DNA of 64,000 nucleotides from Beijerinckia sp. 28-YEA-48 (GTDB taxonomy: Bacteria > Pseudomonadota > Alphaproteobacteria > Rhizobiales > Beijerinckiaceae). Both the position numbers and the translations under genes were made by a program. Shown one piece after another: positions 35,898 through 45,588 of the stretch. The stretch spans positions 716,001 through 780,000 of the forward strand of contig NZ_FNSI01000001.1 of NCBI RefSeq assembly GCF_900104955.1, in the 5' to 3' direction. Under the pieces are notes generated by a model. The model saw only the letters and a list, made by a program, of their open reading frames with translations. It was not told the origin of the DNA and ran no database searches. Positions within the stretch are counted from its first letter, which is position 1. Every line of letters begins with the position of its first letter.

Positions 35898-36545
35898 TTA
35901 CGCCGCCCGGCGGGACGACGCGGTCTTGCCGACGCGCCGCTTGAGCGACGTCCAAAGCTTGCGGATCTCTTCGGCGGCTTCGCCGGAAGGATGCAATTCG
36001 GTGACGCCGAGACCGAGGCGAGATGCCTCCTGATAGTCGACGCGCGAAGCGATCATCGGATTGAGCAGGCCGCCCATGGCCTCCAGCGCCTTGGCACCCT
36101 GTTCAACACGGGCGCTCTGCTGGGACGGCGGGCATTGATTGAGCAGGAACGCATATTCCTTGCGCAGGGCGCGCAACTGCTTGCGGGTCGTCTCGCTGGC
36201 CCACAGATCGAAGGCATTGGGGCGAGCCGGGATGACGCAGAGGTCAGCGACTTTCATCGCCGCTTGCGAGGCGATCGAGTCGGTGCCGGGCGTATCGATG
36301 ATGACGGTGGTGACGCCAGCCTTTTCCATGGCGGCAACGGCGCTCGACAGTTTGCCGGGCGTAAAGGTGGTGACACCGATGTCTTTTTCTTCACGGACCT
36401 TGGCCCAGCGCGCGAGCGAAGCCTGCGGATCCATATCGACGACAATGACCTTTTCGCCACTTTCCGCGGCCGCAACGGCGAGCGAGGAAGCAATCGTACT
36501 CTTACCGGATCCGCCCTTTTGGGTGACCAAAGCAATAATTCGCAT
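35898..36545 (-). CDS. Orphan ParA-family ATPase
   Basis: 215 aa from ATG 36545 (MRIIALVTQKGGSGKSTIAS); eight further codons upstream are open but start poorly. It has the deviant Walker A KGGSGKST (residues 10-17) with its signature Lys, the Walker A' VVDMDPQASLARWAK and the Walker B-like VIIDTPGTDS. No parB, parS-like repeat or minD partner adjoins it, so it may place some other cargo (chemotaxis or carboxysome-type positioning) or act on a plasmid-derived target. It is convergent with the protease and divergent from rarA. Confidence 0.9.
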   Translation of the reverse strand: MRIIALVTQKGGSGKSTIASSLAVAAAESGEKVIVVDMDPQASLARWAKVREEKDIGVTTFTPGKLSSAVAAMEKAGVTTVIIDTPGTDSIASQAAMKVADLCVIPARPNAFDLWASETTRKQLRALRKEYAFLLNQCPPSQQSARVEQGAKALEAMGGLLNPMIASRVDYQEASRLGLGVTELHPSGEAAEEIRKLWTSLKRRVGKTASSRRAA

Positions 36546-36712
36546 ATTATGTCCCCTGTTTCCTAACATCCCTTGGCGCTAGGTCCCTGGGAGACGGCGC
36601 CGCTTCTTTTCGTTCGCACGGAAATGAGCGAAGGAAATATGGTTAACTTGATTAAAGAATCTAACTGAAACGTTAACGAATTGTCGCAAAATGATCCAGC
36701 TCCGGTCAAGCC

Positions 36713-38023
36713 ATGTCTGATCTGTTCGCGAAGCCTTCGTCAGAAAGCCTTGCGCCACGGCCACTTGCTGATCGCATGCGGCCGAAGAAGTTGGCTGAGG
36801 TTGCAGGGCAAGATCACCTTCTTGGCCCCGATGGCGCGCTGACGCGACTGATTCGCTCCGGCTCTTTGGGCTCGCTGATCTTCTGGGGGCCGCCTGGAAC
36901 GGGCAAGACAACAGTGGGGCGTTTGCTGGCGCAGGAGACGCACGCCGACTTCGTTCAGATCTCGGCGATCTTCTCTGGCGTTGCCGATCTGAAGAAAGTG
37001 TTCGAGGCGGCGCGTCGTTCTCATGGCGCTGGGCGGACGACATTGTTGTTCGTCGATGAGATCCATCGTTTCAATCGGGCCCAGCAGGATTCGTTTCTGC
37101 CGGTGATGGAAGACGGCACGATCACGCTGATCGGCGCCACCACCGAGAACCCGTCGTTCGAACTCAACGCGGCGCTCCTGTCGCGCGCGCGGGTGATGAC
37201 GTTTCGCTCGCTCGACGAGGAAGCGATCGGCAAGCTTCTCGCCCGAGCCGAGAGCCTTGAAGGTAAGGCGCTGCCGCTTGATGAAGGCGCGCGCCACAGT
37301 CTGGTGCGGATGGCGGATGGTGATGGCCGCGCCGCGCTCACATTGGCTGAGGAAATCTGGCGTGCGGCTGGCGAAGGCGAGATTTTCGACATCGAGCATC
37401 TGGGCGAGATCGTCCAGCGTCGCGCCCCGATCTACGACAAGGGGCAGGAGGGGCATTACAATCTGATCAGCGCCCTGCACAAATCGGTGCGCGGTTCAGA
37501 TCCCGATGCGGCGCTTTATTATCTGGCGCGCATGCTCGATGCCGGTGAGGATCCTTTGTTCATCGCCCGGCGCGTGGTTCGCATGGCGATCGAAGACATC
37601 GGCCTGGCTGATCCGCAAGCGCTTCTCGTCGCCAATGCGGCGAAGGAGGCCTATGATTTCCTGGGTACGCCCGAAGGTGAACTGGCGCTGGCCAATGCGG
37701 TTCTCTATGTCGCCTCGGCGCCGAAATCGAACGCCGCCTATGTCGCCTGGCAGAAGGCCACCGCCCTGGCCAAGACCTATGGCTCGCTGATGCCGCCGCA
37801 GACCATTTTGAACGCGCCGACCAAGCTGATGAAGGACGAGGGTTATGGCGCCGGCTATCGCTATGACCATGACCAGCCGGACGCTTTTTCCGGCCAGAAC
37901 TACTGGCCCGAGAAACTGGGGCGGCGGAGCCTTTATGAGCCGGTGGAACGCGGTTTCGAGCGCGAAGTGCGCAAGCGGCTGGAATACTGGGCCAAGCTGC
38001 GCCAGGAACGCGGCGAATCCTGA
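36713..38023 (+). CDS. rarA: Replication-associated recombination ATPase RarA (MgsA)
   Basis: 436 aa AAA+ protein of the clamp-loader family. The N-terminal part has [18 protein letters not shown]. Walker A is [15 protein letters not shown] (about residues 58-72), Walker B is [16 protein letters not shown] and sensor 1 is [13 protein letters not shown]. The C-terminal tetramerisation domain contains [19 protein letters not shown]. It acts at stalled replication forks. It starts after a 167-bp divergent spacer from the ParA gene. Confidence 0.96.
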   Translation: MSDLFAKPSSESLAPRPLADRMRPKKLAEVAGQDHLLGPDGALTRLIRSGSLGSLIFWGPPGTGKTTVGRLLAQETHADFVQISAIFSGVADLKKVFEAARRSHGAGRTTLLFVDEIHRFNRAQQDSFLPVMEDGTITLIGATTENPSFELNAALLSRARVMTFRSLDEEAIGKLLARAESLEGKALPLDEGARHSLVRMADGDGRAALTLAEEIWRAAGEGEIFDIEHLGEIVQRRAPIYDKGQEGHYNLISALHKSVRGSDPDAALYYLARMLDAGEDPLFIARRVVRMAIEDIGLADPQALLVANAAKEAYDFLGTPEGELALANAVLYVASAPKSNAAYVAWQKATALAKTYGSLMPPQTILNAPTKLMKDEGYGAGYRYDHDQPDAFSGQNYWPEKLGRRSLYEPVERGFEREVRKRLEYWAKLRQERGES

Positions 38024-38024
38024 C

Positions 38025-38052
38025 ATTCATTCCCGGATTCATTCCTGGATTC
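38025..38052 (+). repeat. Short tandem repeat after rarA
   Basis: Two and a third copies of a 12-bp unit (ATTCATTCCCGG, then ATTCATTCCTGG, then ATTC) directly after the rarA stop. It has no obvious function. Confidence 0.5.
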
Positions 38053-38086
38053 TTGCCCTTTTGAAGTGATGACGGGGCCGGTTCCG

Positions 38087-38100
38087 CCCTCTATAGAGGG
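38087..38100 (+). promoter_or_regulatory. Palindrome covering the crcB ribosome-binding site
   Basis: CCCTCTATAGAGGG is a perfect 14-bp palindrome ending 3 bp before the crcB start. The GAGGGGG ribosome-binding site is its right arm, so folding of the mRNA would mask it. It could instead be a protein operator. Confidence 0.4.
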
Positions 38101-38103
38101 GGC

Positions 38104-38487
38104 ATGATGGGTTTTTTGATCGTATTTTTTGGCGCCGGACTTGGGGGCGCGCTCCGCCATGGGGTGAATTTGGGCTGCGCACGCCTGTGCGGGACCGATT
38201 TTCCCTGGGGGACGCTGGCCGTCAACGTTCTGGGTTCTTTTGTCATGGGCGGGCTGGTGGCCTGGCTGGCGTTCCGCGCCAGCGAGAGCTGGACGCAGCA
38301 TACGCGGCTGTTCCTGACGACCGGCATTCTTGGCGGCTTCACGACATTTTCGGCGTTTTCGCTGGATACCATGCAGCTGTGGGAGCGGGGCGAGGTGGCG
38401 ACCGCCGGGCTCTATGCGCTCGCTTCCGTGGGTGCGTCGGTTGCGGCGCTGGCCATAGGCCTTGCTTTGGTTAGGGCGCTGTCATGA
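38104..38487 (+). CDS. crcB: Fluoride exporter CrcB/Fluc
   Basis: 127 aa with four membrane helices, a dimeric F- channel in the inner membrane. The signatures are GLGGALRHGVNLGCARL in helix 1, the helix-2 GTLAVNVLGSFVMGGL with the conserved Asn, and the helix-3 break TTGILGGFTTFSAFSLDT, which holds the central Na+ and Phe box. The first two codons are both ATG (38104, 38107); the second has the better spacing from the ribosome-binding site. No fluoride riboswitch is recognisable upstream. The stop overlaps the next gene (ATGA). Confidence 0.95.
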   Translation: MMGFLIVFFGAGLGGALRHGVNLGCARLCGTDFPWGTLAVNVLGSFVMGGLVAWLAFRASESWTQHTRLFLTTGILGGFTTFSAFSLDTMQLWERGEVATAGLYALASVGASVAALAIGLALVRALS

Positions 38488-39575
38488 GCGATGGACAGAG
38501 CACAGCCGTGCAGACATTGATCGTCAGCGCCGACGAAGACGGCATGCGGCTTGACCGCTGGTTCCGCCGGCACTTTCCCGCGCTTTCGCTCGCCCATCTC
38601 AACCGCATCGTTCGCAAGGGCGAAGTGCGGGTTGATGGCAAACGCACCGAGACGTCGACGCGCATCGCCGATGGCAACACCATCAGGGTGCCGCCGCTGA
38701 AGCTCGATGCGCCGCCGGCCGCTCCGGCGGTCAAGAAGGCACGGCCGGCTTCGCCCGACGACGTGCGCATGCTGAAAGAGCTTGTCCTGTTCGAGGACAA
38801 ATATCTGATGGCGATCAACAAGCCCTATGGGTTGGCCGTGCAGGGTGGTTCCGGAACGACGCGCCATGTCGACGGCATGCTGATGGCCATGGCCAACGAG
38901 AAGGGCGAACGCCCGGTGCTCGTGCATCGTCTCGATCGGGACACGTCGGGCGTGCTGCTGATCGCCAAGTCGCGCAAGATCGCCTCGGACCTCGGCGAAA
39001 TCTTCCGCTCGCGCCAGGCGCGCAAAATCTACTGGGCGGTTGTCGAAGGCGTGCCCAAGCCGTTCCAGGGCCGTATCTCGTTGTTCCTGGCCAAGGGGCC
39101 GGGCATGGGCGACAAGCGCGGTGAGCAACGGCCCGCTTCCTCCGCGCGCATTGATCCCGAGAAGATGCGCGTCGCCAAACACGGCGAAGAGGACGCGCAG
39201 CATTCGGTGACCTTCTATGCCACGGTGGACAAGGTGGCGCCGCGGCTCGCCTGGCTGTCGATGAAGCCGATCACCGGCCGCACCCATCAGTTGCGCGCCC
39301 ATGCGGAGGCCATCGGCCATCCGATCATCGGCGATCCGAAATATGGGCTCGATCTGAAGAGCAATGATCCGCGCCGCACCGATCCGATGCGCGCCATCCC
39401 TGCTGAGATCGAACGCAAGCTGCATCTGCTGGCGCGGCGTCTCGTCCTGCCGCATCCGCGCGGTGGCACGCTCGATATCACCGCGCCGCTGCCGCCGCAT
39501 ATGCAGAAGACCTTCGATTTCTTCGGCTTCGACGTGAAGCAATATGATCCCATCGAGGATGCCCCACAGGAGTAG
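38484..39575 (+). CDS. RluC/RluD-family ribosomal large-subunit pseudouridine synthase
   Basis: 363 aa. An N-terminal S4 RNA-binding domain (GMRLDRWFRRHFPALSLAHL, then VRKGEVRVDGKR) is followed by the catalytic domain. That domain has the family motif HRLDRDTSGVLLIAKS, whose Asp is the nucleophile, and the C-terminal TGRTHQLRAHAEAIGHPIIGD. It isomerises uridines in 23S rRNA. The organisation (S4 plus catalytic core, insertion of about 40 residues in the middle) fits RluC more than RluD. It is coupled to crcB by a 4-bp overlap. Confidence 0.93.
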   Translation: MSDGQSTAVQTLIVSADEDGMRLDRWFRRHFPALSLAHLNRIVRKGEVRVDGKRTETSTRIADGNTIRVPPLKLDAPPAAPAVKKARPASPDDVRMLKELVLFEDKYLMAINKPYGLAVQGGSGTTRHVDGMLMAMANEKGERPVLVHRLDRDTSGVLLIAKSRKIASDLGEIFRSRQARKIYWAVVEGVPKPFQGRISLFLAKGPGMGDKRGEQRPASSARIDPEKMRVAKHGEEDAQHSVTFYATVDKVAPRLAWLSMKPITGRTHQLRAHAEAIGHPIIGDPKYGLDLKSNDPRRTDPMRAIPAEIERKLHLLARRLVLPHPRGGTLDITAPLPPHMQKTFDFFGFDVKQYDPIEDAPQE

Positions 39576-39578
39576 TTC

Positions 39579-40142
39579 GTGAGCGAATGTCGTCTGCCCC
39601 CACTCGCTGAAAAAGACTTCACGCCCGAGCAGAAGCAGGCGCATGACGAGTTCGTGGCCGAACGCAAGGTTGGATTTTCCGGGCCGTGGCATGTGTTCAT
39701 CCGTTCGCCGGAACTGCTGACCCGCACGCACCGCGTTGGTGAGTTCCTGCGTTATCGCTGCTCGCTGTCGGGCCGGTTGAGCGAGTTCACCATTCTGATG
39801 GTGGCGCGGCACTGGACACAGGATTTCGAGTGGGGCGCCCATCGCAAACATGCACTGGCCGCTGGCGTCACCGAAGAGACGGTGGCGGCGATCCGCGACG
39901 GACGCCGGCCGGTGCCGCTGACCAAGGAAGAGCAGATCGTCTGGGATTTCGTTTCCGAATTGCTCGCCACGCGCCGGGTCAGCGATGCGACCTATGAGCT
40001 CGCCAAGGTGCAATTCGGCGAGACCGGCGTGGTCGAGCTCTGCGGCCTTGTCGGCTATTATTCGCTGCTGGCGATGACGATGAATGTGGCGCGCGTCGCG
40101 CCGCCGTCTGGCGAAACGGCGTTGCCGCGCTTTCCGGAGTGA
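39579..40142 (+). CDS. Carboxymuconolactone decarboxylase-family protein
   Basis: 187 aa from a GTG start at 39579, 3 bp after the pseudouridine synthase. The helical core includes FSGPWHVFIRSPELLTR and the family-type ILMVARHWTQDFEWGAHRKHALAAG, with Glu, Trp and His in place of the CxxC of AhpD-type members, followed by VELCGLVGYYSLLAMTMN. The family includes 4-carboxymuconolactone decarboxylase and many members of unknown substrate. No aromatic-catabolism gene is next to it, so the function is open. Confidence 0.88.
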   Translation: MSECRLPPLAEKDFTPEQKQAHDEFVAERKVGFSGPWHVFIRSPELLTRTHRVGEFLRYRCSLSGRLSEFTILMVARHWTQDFEWGAHRKHALAAGVTEETVAAIRDGRRPVPLTKEEQIVWDFVSELLATRRVSDATYELAKVQFGETGVVELCGLVGYYSLLAMTMNVARVAPPSGETALPRFPE

Positions 40143-40144
40143 TG

Positions 40145-40972
40145 ATGGGCGACGATCCCAAGCGTGATCCCGAGCGCGATCTCTTGCGCGACCTGCTGCC
40201 CACCACCGGAGAGAATATCGATCCGGTGGAAATGGCGCGGCGCGATCAGCGTAAGGCCTTGCCGCGCCGCTTCTACAAGAACGCCGACACGCGCGAAGAA
40301 GATGGCCAGTTTACGCTGGTGCTCGACGGCCGTCCGGCGCTGACCCCGGCGCGCAATCAGCTGGCGGTGCCGGATGCCCGGCTCGCGCAATTGCTGGTGG
40401 CTGAGTGGGAGGCGCAGAAGGAGGTCATTGACCCGTCCGCAATGCCGCTGACTCGTCTCGTTAATTCGGCGCTCGATGGTGTGGCGCGCGACATCGCGGC
40501 CGTGCAGGCTGAAGTGGTCAAATACGCTGGCTCGGACTTGCTGTGTTATCGCGCCGGCGAGCCGGAGACGCTTGCCGCCGCACAGCGCCAAGCCTGGGAT
40601 CCTGTCATCGCCTGGATGCGCGAGACCCATGGTGCTCGCTTTGTCCTGGCTGAAGGGGTGATGCATGCGGCGCAGCCGGAAGAAACGCTCGCGGCCGTTC
40701 ATGCGGTGGTGGCGGATCTGACCGGGCAGGGCGTGGCGGCGCCTTTGAAGGCCGCCGCCTTGAACACGGTGACGACCTTGACCGGCTCGGCGCTGCTGGC
40801 GCTGGCGCTGGCATCAGGTAAGCTCGCAGCCGATGAAGCCTGGGCCGCGGCGCAGGTGGATGAGGATTATCAGATGCGCGTCTGGGGCGCCGACGCCGAG
40901 GCCGTTGAGCGCCAGGCGCGACGCAAGATCGAAATGGATGCAGCGGCCGCGGTGCTGGCCGCGCTCGCCTAA
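40145..40972 (+). CDS. ATP12-family F1-ATPase assembly chaperone
   Basis: 275 aa. ATGs at 40142 and 40145 are both possible; 40145 has the better spacing from the CCGGAG site. ATP12 chaperones the F1 alpha subunit and is found in mitochondria and alphaproteobacteria. Typical segments are PRRFYKNADTREEDGQFTLV with the following LDGRPALTPARNQLAVP, the AEWEAQKEVIDPSAMPLTRLVN stretch (about 90-112) and DLLCYRAGEPETL. It overlaps or abuts the preceding gene and precedes pccB by about 30 bp. Confidence 0.93.
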   Translation: MGDDPKRDPERDLLRDLLPTTGENIDPVEMARRDQRKALPRRFYKNADTREEDGQFTLVLDGRPALTPARNQLAVPDARLAQLLVAEWEAQKEVIDPSAMPLTRLVNSALDGVARDIAAVQAEVVKYAGSDLLCYRAGEPETLAAAQRQAWDPVIAWMRETHGARFVLAEGVMHAAQPEETLAAVHAVVADLTGQGVAAPLKAAALNTVTTLTGSALLALALASGKLAADEAWAAAQVDEDYQMRVWGADAEAVERQARRKIEMDAAAAVLAALA

Positions 40973-41005
40973 ACACCGGGCCCACAGATTAGCCGGAGGA
41001 TGCTC

Positions 41006-42541
41006 GTGAAACATATTATTGCTGATCTGAAAGAGCGGCGGGGGAAAGCGGCTCTGGGCGGCGGGCAGGCGCGGATCGACGCGCAGCACAAGCGCGGCAA
41101 GCTTACGGCGCGGGAGCGGATCGACCTCCTGCTCGATCACGATTCCTTCGAAGAATTCGATATGTTCGTGCAGCATCGCTCGACCGACTTCGGCATGGAC
41201 AAGGCCGAGAAGATCCCGGGCGACGGTGTCGTCACCGGCTGGGGCACGGTGAACGGCCGCACGGTCTTCGTCTATGCCAAGGATTTCACCGTGTTCGGCG
41301 GCTCCCTGTCGGAGACCCATGCGCAGAAGATCATGAAGATCCAGGATATGGCGCTGAAGAACCGCGCGCCGATCATCGGGCTCTTCGATGCTGGCGGTGC
41401 GCGTATTCAGGAAGGCGTTGCAGCACTTGGCGGCTATGCGGAAGTGTTCCAACGCAACGTTCTGGCTTCGGGCGTTATCCCGCAGATCTCGGTGATCATG
41501 GGCCCCTGCGCGGGTGGCGACGTCTATTCGCCGGCCATGACCGATTTCATCTTCATGGTGCGCGACACCAGCTATATGTTCGTCACCGGACCCGAGGTGG
41601 TGAAGACCGTCACCAATGAAACGGTGACGGCGGAGGAGCTGGGCGGCGCTTCGGTGCACACCACCAAGTCTTCCGTTGCCGATCATGCCTATGACAATGA
41701 TGTAGAGGCGCTGCTGCAGATCCGGCGGCTGATCGATTTCCTGCCGTCGTCAAACCGCGACGATGTGCCGGAATGGCCGGCATTCGACGCGGTGGATCGC
41801 TTCGATTATTCGCTCGATACGCTTGTCCCTGACAATCCCAACAAGCCTTACGACATCCGCGAGCTCATTTCGAAAGTCGCTGACGAAGGTGACTTCTTCG
41901 AAATCCAAGAAGCGCATGCGCGCAATATCGTCACGGGCTTCGGGCGGATCGAAGGGCGCACGATCGGTTTCGTCGCCAATCAGCCGATGGTGCTGGCGGG
42001 TGTTCTCGACAGCGATGCATCGCGCAAGGCGGCGCGCTTCGTGCGCTTCTGCGATGCGTTCAACATTCCCATCGTTACCTTTGTCGATGTGCCAGGCTTT
42101 TTGCCGGGCACGGCGCAGGAATATGGCGGCCTGATCAAGCATGGTGCGAAACTGCTGTTCGCCTATGCGGAAGCGACGGTACCAAAAGTCACAGTCATCA
42201 CGCGCAAGGCCTTTGGGGGCGCCTATGACGTGATGGCGTCCAAACATCTGCGGGGCGATTTCAACTATGCCTGGCCGTCGGCGCAGATCGCGGTGATGGG
42301 TGCCAAGGGCGCGGTCGAGATCATCTTCCGGGCTGATATCAAGGATGCCGAGAAGATCGCAGCGCGGACCAAGGAATATGAAGATCGCTTTCTGTCACCC
42401 TTCGTTGCCGCTGAACGCGGCTATATCGATGAGGTGATCATGCCGCATGCAACGCGCAAACGTATCGCGCGCGCATTGGCCATGCTGCGCCACAAGGATC
42501 TGGAAAATCCTTGGAAGAAACACGACAATATTCCACTGTAG
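41006..42541 (+). CDS. pccB: Propionyl-CoA carboxylase beta subunit
   Basis: 511 aa from GTG 41006 ([20 protein letters not shown]), 6 bp after a GGAGG site. The ATG at 41000 abuts that site and is less likely. Carboxyltransferase domain: [20 protein letters not shown] at the start, the oxyanion-hole region [35 protein letters not shown], and the C-terminal [15 protein letters not shown]. With PccA it converts propionyl-CoA to methylmalonyl-CoA. Its partner lies 3.6 kb away at 46152 instead of next to it. Confidence 0.95.
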   Translation: MKHIIADLKERRGKAALGGGQARIDAQHKRGKLTARERIDLLLDHDSFEEFDMFVQHRSTDFGMDKAEKIPGDGVVTGWGTVNGRTVFVYAKDFTVFGGSLSETHAQKIMKIQDMALKNRAPIIGLFDAGGARIQEGVAALGGYAEVFQRNVLASGVIPQISVIMGPCAGGDVYSPAMTDFIFMVRDTSYMFVTGPEVVKTVTNETVTAEELGGASVHTTKSSVADHAYDNDVEALLQIRRLIDFLPSSNRDDVPEWPAFDAVDRFDYSLDTLVPDNPNKPYDIRELISKVADEGDFFEIQEAHARNIVTGFGRIEGRTIGFVANQPMVLAGVLDSDASRKAARFVRFCDAFNIPIVTFVDVPGFLPGTAQEYGGLIKHGAKLLFAYAEATVPKVTVITRKAFGGAYDVMASKHLRGDFNYAWPSAQIAVMGAKGAVEIIFRADIKDAEKIAARTKEYEDRFLSPFVAAERGYIDEVIMPHATRKRIARALAMLRHKDLENPWKKHDNIPL

Positions 42542-42546
42542 AAGTC

Positions 42547-45270
42547 TTAGAAACGCATCATCGCCCCGGCGCGCATGGCGAAAATGGCATTCTTGTCGTT
42601 GTGCCATTCGCCTCTGAGATTGGCGAACAGGCTGTAGGCGCCCTGGCCGCGCCATTCGAGGCCGGCAACAGCGAACAGGCCGAGCGTCGTGCGCGGGCCG
42701 GTCGGGTCGATACTGACAGCGGAGCCGGCGAGTTGGGCCAACACATCCGAGCCATTGCTTCGGCGTGAGATGACGCCCAGTGTTTCGTAGACATGCAAGG
42801 TGCCATCGAGATAGCGATAGATGTGGCTACCGGTGATTTCGGCGCGCATTTCGCTGGTGCGCGTGCTGCGGCCGCCAAGCGTCATGCCGGCGACGGGATC
42901 GTTCTCGGTCGTGCCGTTCCATCCGGTCACTGTATAGCGATAGTGGATGGAAGGTTTGATGCTCGTGGTGTCATTGACAGCGATGTCGACGCCAGCGCCA
43001 ATCTCCGGGCTCAAGAATTTGCCGCTGGTATGACCGGTGACGGTGGCCTGGCCCGTGGCGAGCATGTTGCTGACGACGGTGCGCGTGCTCTGACCTGAGG
43101 TGATGCCGCCCGTCACCGCTGCTTCGACGAAGAAGATGTCTTGCGAATAGCGTCCGTAGACACCGGCGACGCCATAGGTCGCCTGGTGCGAGAGTGGGTC
43201 GGTGCCGCTGGCTTTCGAATTGCCCATGGCGCCACCGACGAAGGCGCCGATGCGCAGGGGCGCCATCTGGGCGCTTTCGATGCCAATGACCGCGCCAGTG
43301 CTGGTTGCCGTATAGCCCGCGGTCCTGGTGGTTTCGCCTTGTCGGCGCGCGCCGCCGAACGGCTCGATGTAAAAGCCGGTATTGCTTTGCCGGCGATTGA
43401 CGGGTTCGCTGATGCGGCCGAGCGTGATGTCGCGCACCGCGTCGGTTACGTCGCTGACACCGCGATCGGCCATCTGCTGGGTCGTCGTGTCGACCACGAC
43501 GATGGCATTGCCAGTGCGCTGCCACCCCGGCGCATTGCTGACGTTGATCTGCGCACCTTGCAAGGTGTCGAAAACCAGAACCTGCGAACGATGGCCGCCG
43601 GCATCGAGATTGATCGTGTCGCCGCCACCGCCGATCGCGATCAGGCCGCTGATGCGGGAGTTGCGGCCGATGGTCAGCGTATCGGCCGCGCCGGTGAGCT
43701 GGATCGCGACGCCTGACGTGCCGATAATCGTGCCATTGTTGTTGATGACGGAGCCAGCGGATGGCGTCGATGACGCATTCACCTGAACGCCGGTGGCCCC
43801 AGAGATGGAGCCGCCGTTGGTGATGTTGACGGAGCCGCTGGCGCCAACGCCGACCGCTGCCCCCGAGACCTGGCCGCTGTTGTTGAGATTGGCTGTATTG
43901 CCCGCGAAGAAGCCGATTGAGCCGGCGCCCGTGGCGAGGACCGCGCCAGTATTGGTCAAAGTCATATTACTGGCGCCGGCCACGGCCACGGCGCCATTGC
44001 CGGTTGCCGAGATGCGGCCTTGATTGGTGACGGTGCTGTCGCCGGTGCTGTAAACGCCATAAGCGGCTTGGCTGCCATTGCCACCAGCCAAGATCACACC
44101 CGTATTGGTGATGGAGGCGCTGTTGCCGATGGCGACGCCGATCGAGGGTGTCGCGGCGCTGGTCGATACGTCGGCGGAAATCTGGCCGCTGTTGGTGATC
44201 GTCGCGTTGCGGCCGATGTTGACGGCGACACCGTTGTTGGCCGCCGAGATCAAGCCGTTATTGGCGACCGAGGCATCGTTGGTGACGCGAATGCCGGTCG
44301 AGCCGTCGCCGCTGGCCGAGACCTGGCTGTTGTTGGTGAGCGACAGGTTGGTGGCTTGGATCGCCGTGCTGCCGGCGCCTGATGACAATATGGCGCCGCC
44401 ATTGGTGATACTCGCAGAGCCATCGACGGCGATAGCGCCTGTTTTGCCGGTCACCGTGCCGTTGTTGGTCAGGTTGAAAGCGCCGATACTGTAGAAAGCC
44501 GCGCCCGCCTGGCCATCGATCGTACCGGTGTTGGTGGCATTGACGCCGAAGGCGCTGATCCCGCCAACAATCCGCGCCCGGTTGGTGAGCTCTAAATTGC
44601 CGGCAGCGCGAACGGCCAATCCAGACGTGTTGCCGACGGAGATCGTGCCGTCGTTGACGACTTTGGCGTTGCCCGCGGCATTGCCGGTCACGTCAACGCC
44701 GACATCGAGAGCATCGATCGTGCCATTGTTCGTCAACTGCAGGCTCTGCGACTGTGTGCCGATCCGGCCGGAGATGCGGCCATTGTTTTCCAATTGCAGG
44801 GATGAAGACGTGGAGATGCCGACGGTCTGTCCCTGGATCAGGCCATTGTTGGTTCCGTTTATGCCGCCTTGGCCGGCAACGCCGCTCGCCCCCGTGCCAC
44901 GAATGACGCCGTTGTTGTGGAGGATCAGCAAGTCCTCGCCGGTGACGCCGTTGGTATTGCCGGTTATTGAGCCGTCGTTCAGCAAGGTGCCCGATGGGCC
45001 CATGGAAACACCGGCATTGGTGCTCGCGGTGCCGCCGATAACCGTGGTGCCATATTGGATGTGGACGTCGCCGATGAGGCCGGCGTTATCGACACCATTG
45101 GGGCTGATTGCGCCGGTGCATTCCAAAGTGCCATTGCCAGAGAGCGTGCAATCGGCGTGAGCGACATCAAGCGGGAGGGTTGCGGCCAGAAAAACGGTGG
45201 CGCAGCTTGCAAGCGGCGCAACGCCTTTTCTGCCGCGCCGGCGCTGACCAGCCCTAGAACCCGAATTCAT
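42547..45270 (-). CDS. Autotransporter with beta-helical passenger domain
   Basis: 907 aa from ATG 45270 (MNSGSRAGQRRRGRKGVAPL), which has a GGGGA site at the right distance. The frame is open six bases further, to a TTG. A long signal peptide ends near VAHAD. The passenger (about 45-620) is built from Asn/Gly/Thr-rich repeats of roughly 20 residues (patterns like ITNTGVILAGG, VANNGLISAAN, LTNNGTVTG), typical of a right-handed beta-helix. The last 280 residues (from NTGFYIEPFGGARRQ) form the autotransporter barrel, ending in the aromatic MMRF. It is exposed at or secreted from the surface. It ends 5 bp from pccB. Confidence 0.93.
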   Translation of the reverse strand: MNSGSRAGQRRRGRKGVAPLASCATVFLAATLPLDVAHADCTLSGNGTLECTGAISPNGVDNAGLIGDVHIQYGTTVIGGTASTNAGVSMGPSGTLLNDGSITGNTNGVTGEDLLILHNNGVIRGTGASGVAGQGGINGTNNGLIQGQTVGISTSSSLQLENNGRISGRIGTQSQSLQLTNNGTIDALDVGVDVTGNAAGNAKVVNDGTISVGNTSGLAVRAAGNLELTNRARIVGGISAFGVNATNTGTIDGQAGAAFYSIGAFNLTNNGTVTGKTGAIAVDGSASITNGGAILSSGAGSTAIQATNLSLTNNSQVSASGDGSTGIRVTNDASVANNGLISAANNGVAVNIGRNATITNSGQISADVSTSAATPSIGVAIGNSASITNTGVILAGGNGSQAAYGVYSTGDSTVTNQGRISATGNGAVAVAGASNMTLTNTGAVLATGAGSIGFFAGNTANLNNSGQVSGAAVGVGASGSVNITNGGSISGATGVQVNASSTPSAGSVINNNGTIIGTSGVAIQLTGAADTLTIGRNSRISGLIAIGGGGDTINLDAGGHRSQVLVFDTLQGAQINVSNAPGWQRTGNAIVVVDTTTQQMADRGVSDVTDAVRDITLGRISEPVNRRQSNTGFYIEPFGGARRQGETTRTAGYTATSTGAVIGIESAQMAPLRIGAFVGGAMGNSKASGTDPLSHQATYGVAGVYGRYSQDIFFVEAAVTGGITSGQSTRTVVSNMLATGQATVTGHTSGKFLSPEIGAGVDIAVNDTTSIKPSIHYRYTVTGWNGTTENDPVAGMTLGGRSTRTSEMRAEITGSHIYRYLDGTLHVYETLGVISRRSNGSDVLAQLAGSAVSIDPTGPRTTLGLFAVAGLEWRGQGAYSLFANLRGEWHNDKNAIFAMRAGAMMRF

Positions 45271-45391
45271 TCCCAATCCCCGACGCCGTCGCGTCCCAAT
45301 GGCTCACACTCTGCAGCTCGCAAACTGGGGTGTCGGGCTTAACGGACTTATAAATCAAGGCTCTTCGGATTGTAGTGATCGCGGATTCAAT

Positions 45392-45407
45392 TTGTTTACG
45401 TAAACAA
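45392..45407. promoter_or_regulatory. 16-bp perfect palindrome (likely operator)
   Basis: TTGTTTACGTAAACAA lies about 120 bp upstream of the autotransporter start and 180 bp upstream of the divergent small gene. It is an AT-rich perfect dyad in GC-rich DNA, the shape of a binding site for a dimeric repressor or activator. The 312-bp spacer 45271-45588 holds no other feature I can support. Confidence 0.55.
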
Positions 45408-45588
45408 GGTGTTACGGTTTTAGCTGGTGGCGAACCGGTTATGGAATCGGCAACCAAACCTGTTGCGTGGCCTTTAACCCTGTGCCGCGAAGCCTGCGGC
45501 GCGTTCATCGGATGGCAACGGCCATGACCTAGAGGTTAACGTCATCAAGACGGCGTCGTTAAAGAAGCCGCAGAACGGGGTCGAGCAA

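Noticed and set aside
38024-38103. Fluoride riboswitch ahead of crcB
   Set aside because: None of the conserved core expected for the crcB aptamer is present in this 80-bp spacer; only a simple palindrome is seen.
38412-40013. 533-codon open frame opposite the RluC-type and CMD-family genes
   Set aside because: It is His/Arg/Asp-rich noise over two well-supported genes.
44528-45160. 210-codon + strand frame opposite the autotransporter passenger
   Set aside because: Shadow of Asn/Gly-repeat coding sequence; the product is a Pro/Leu/Val low-complexity string.
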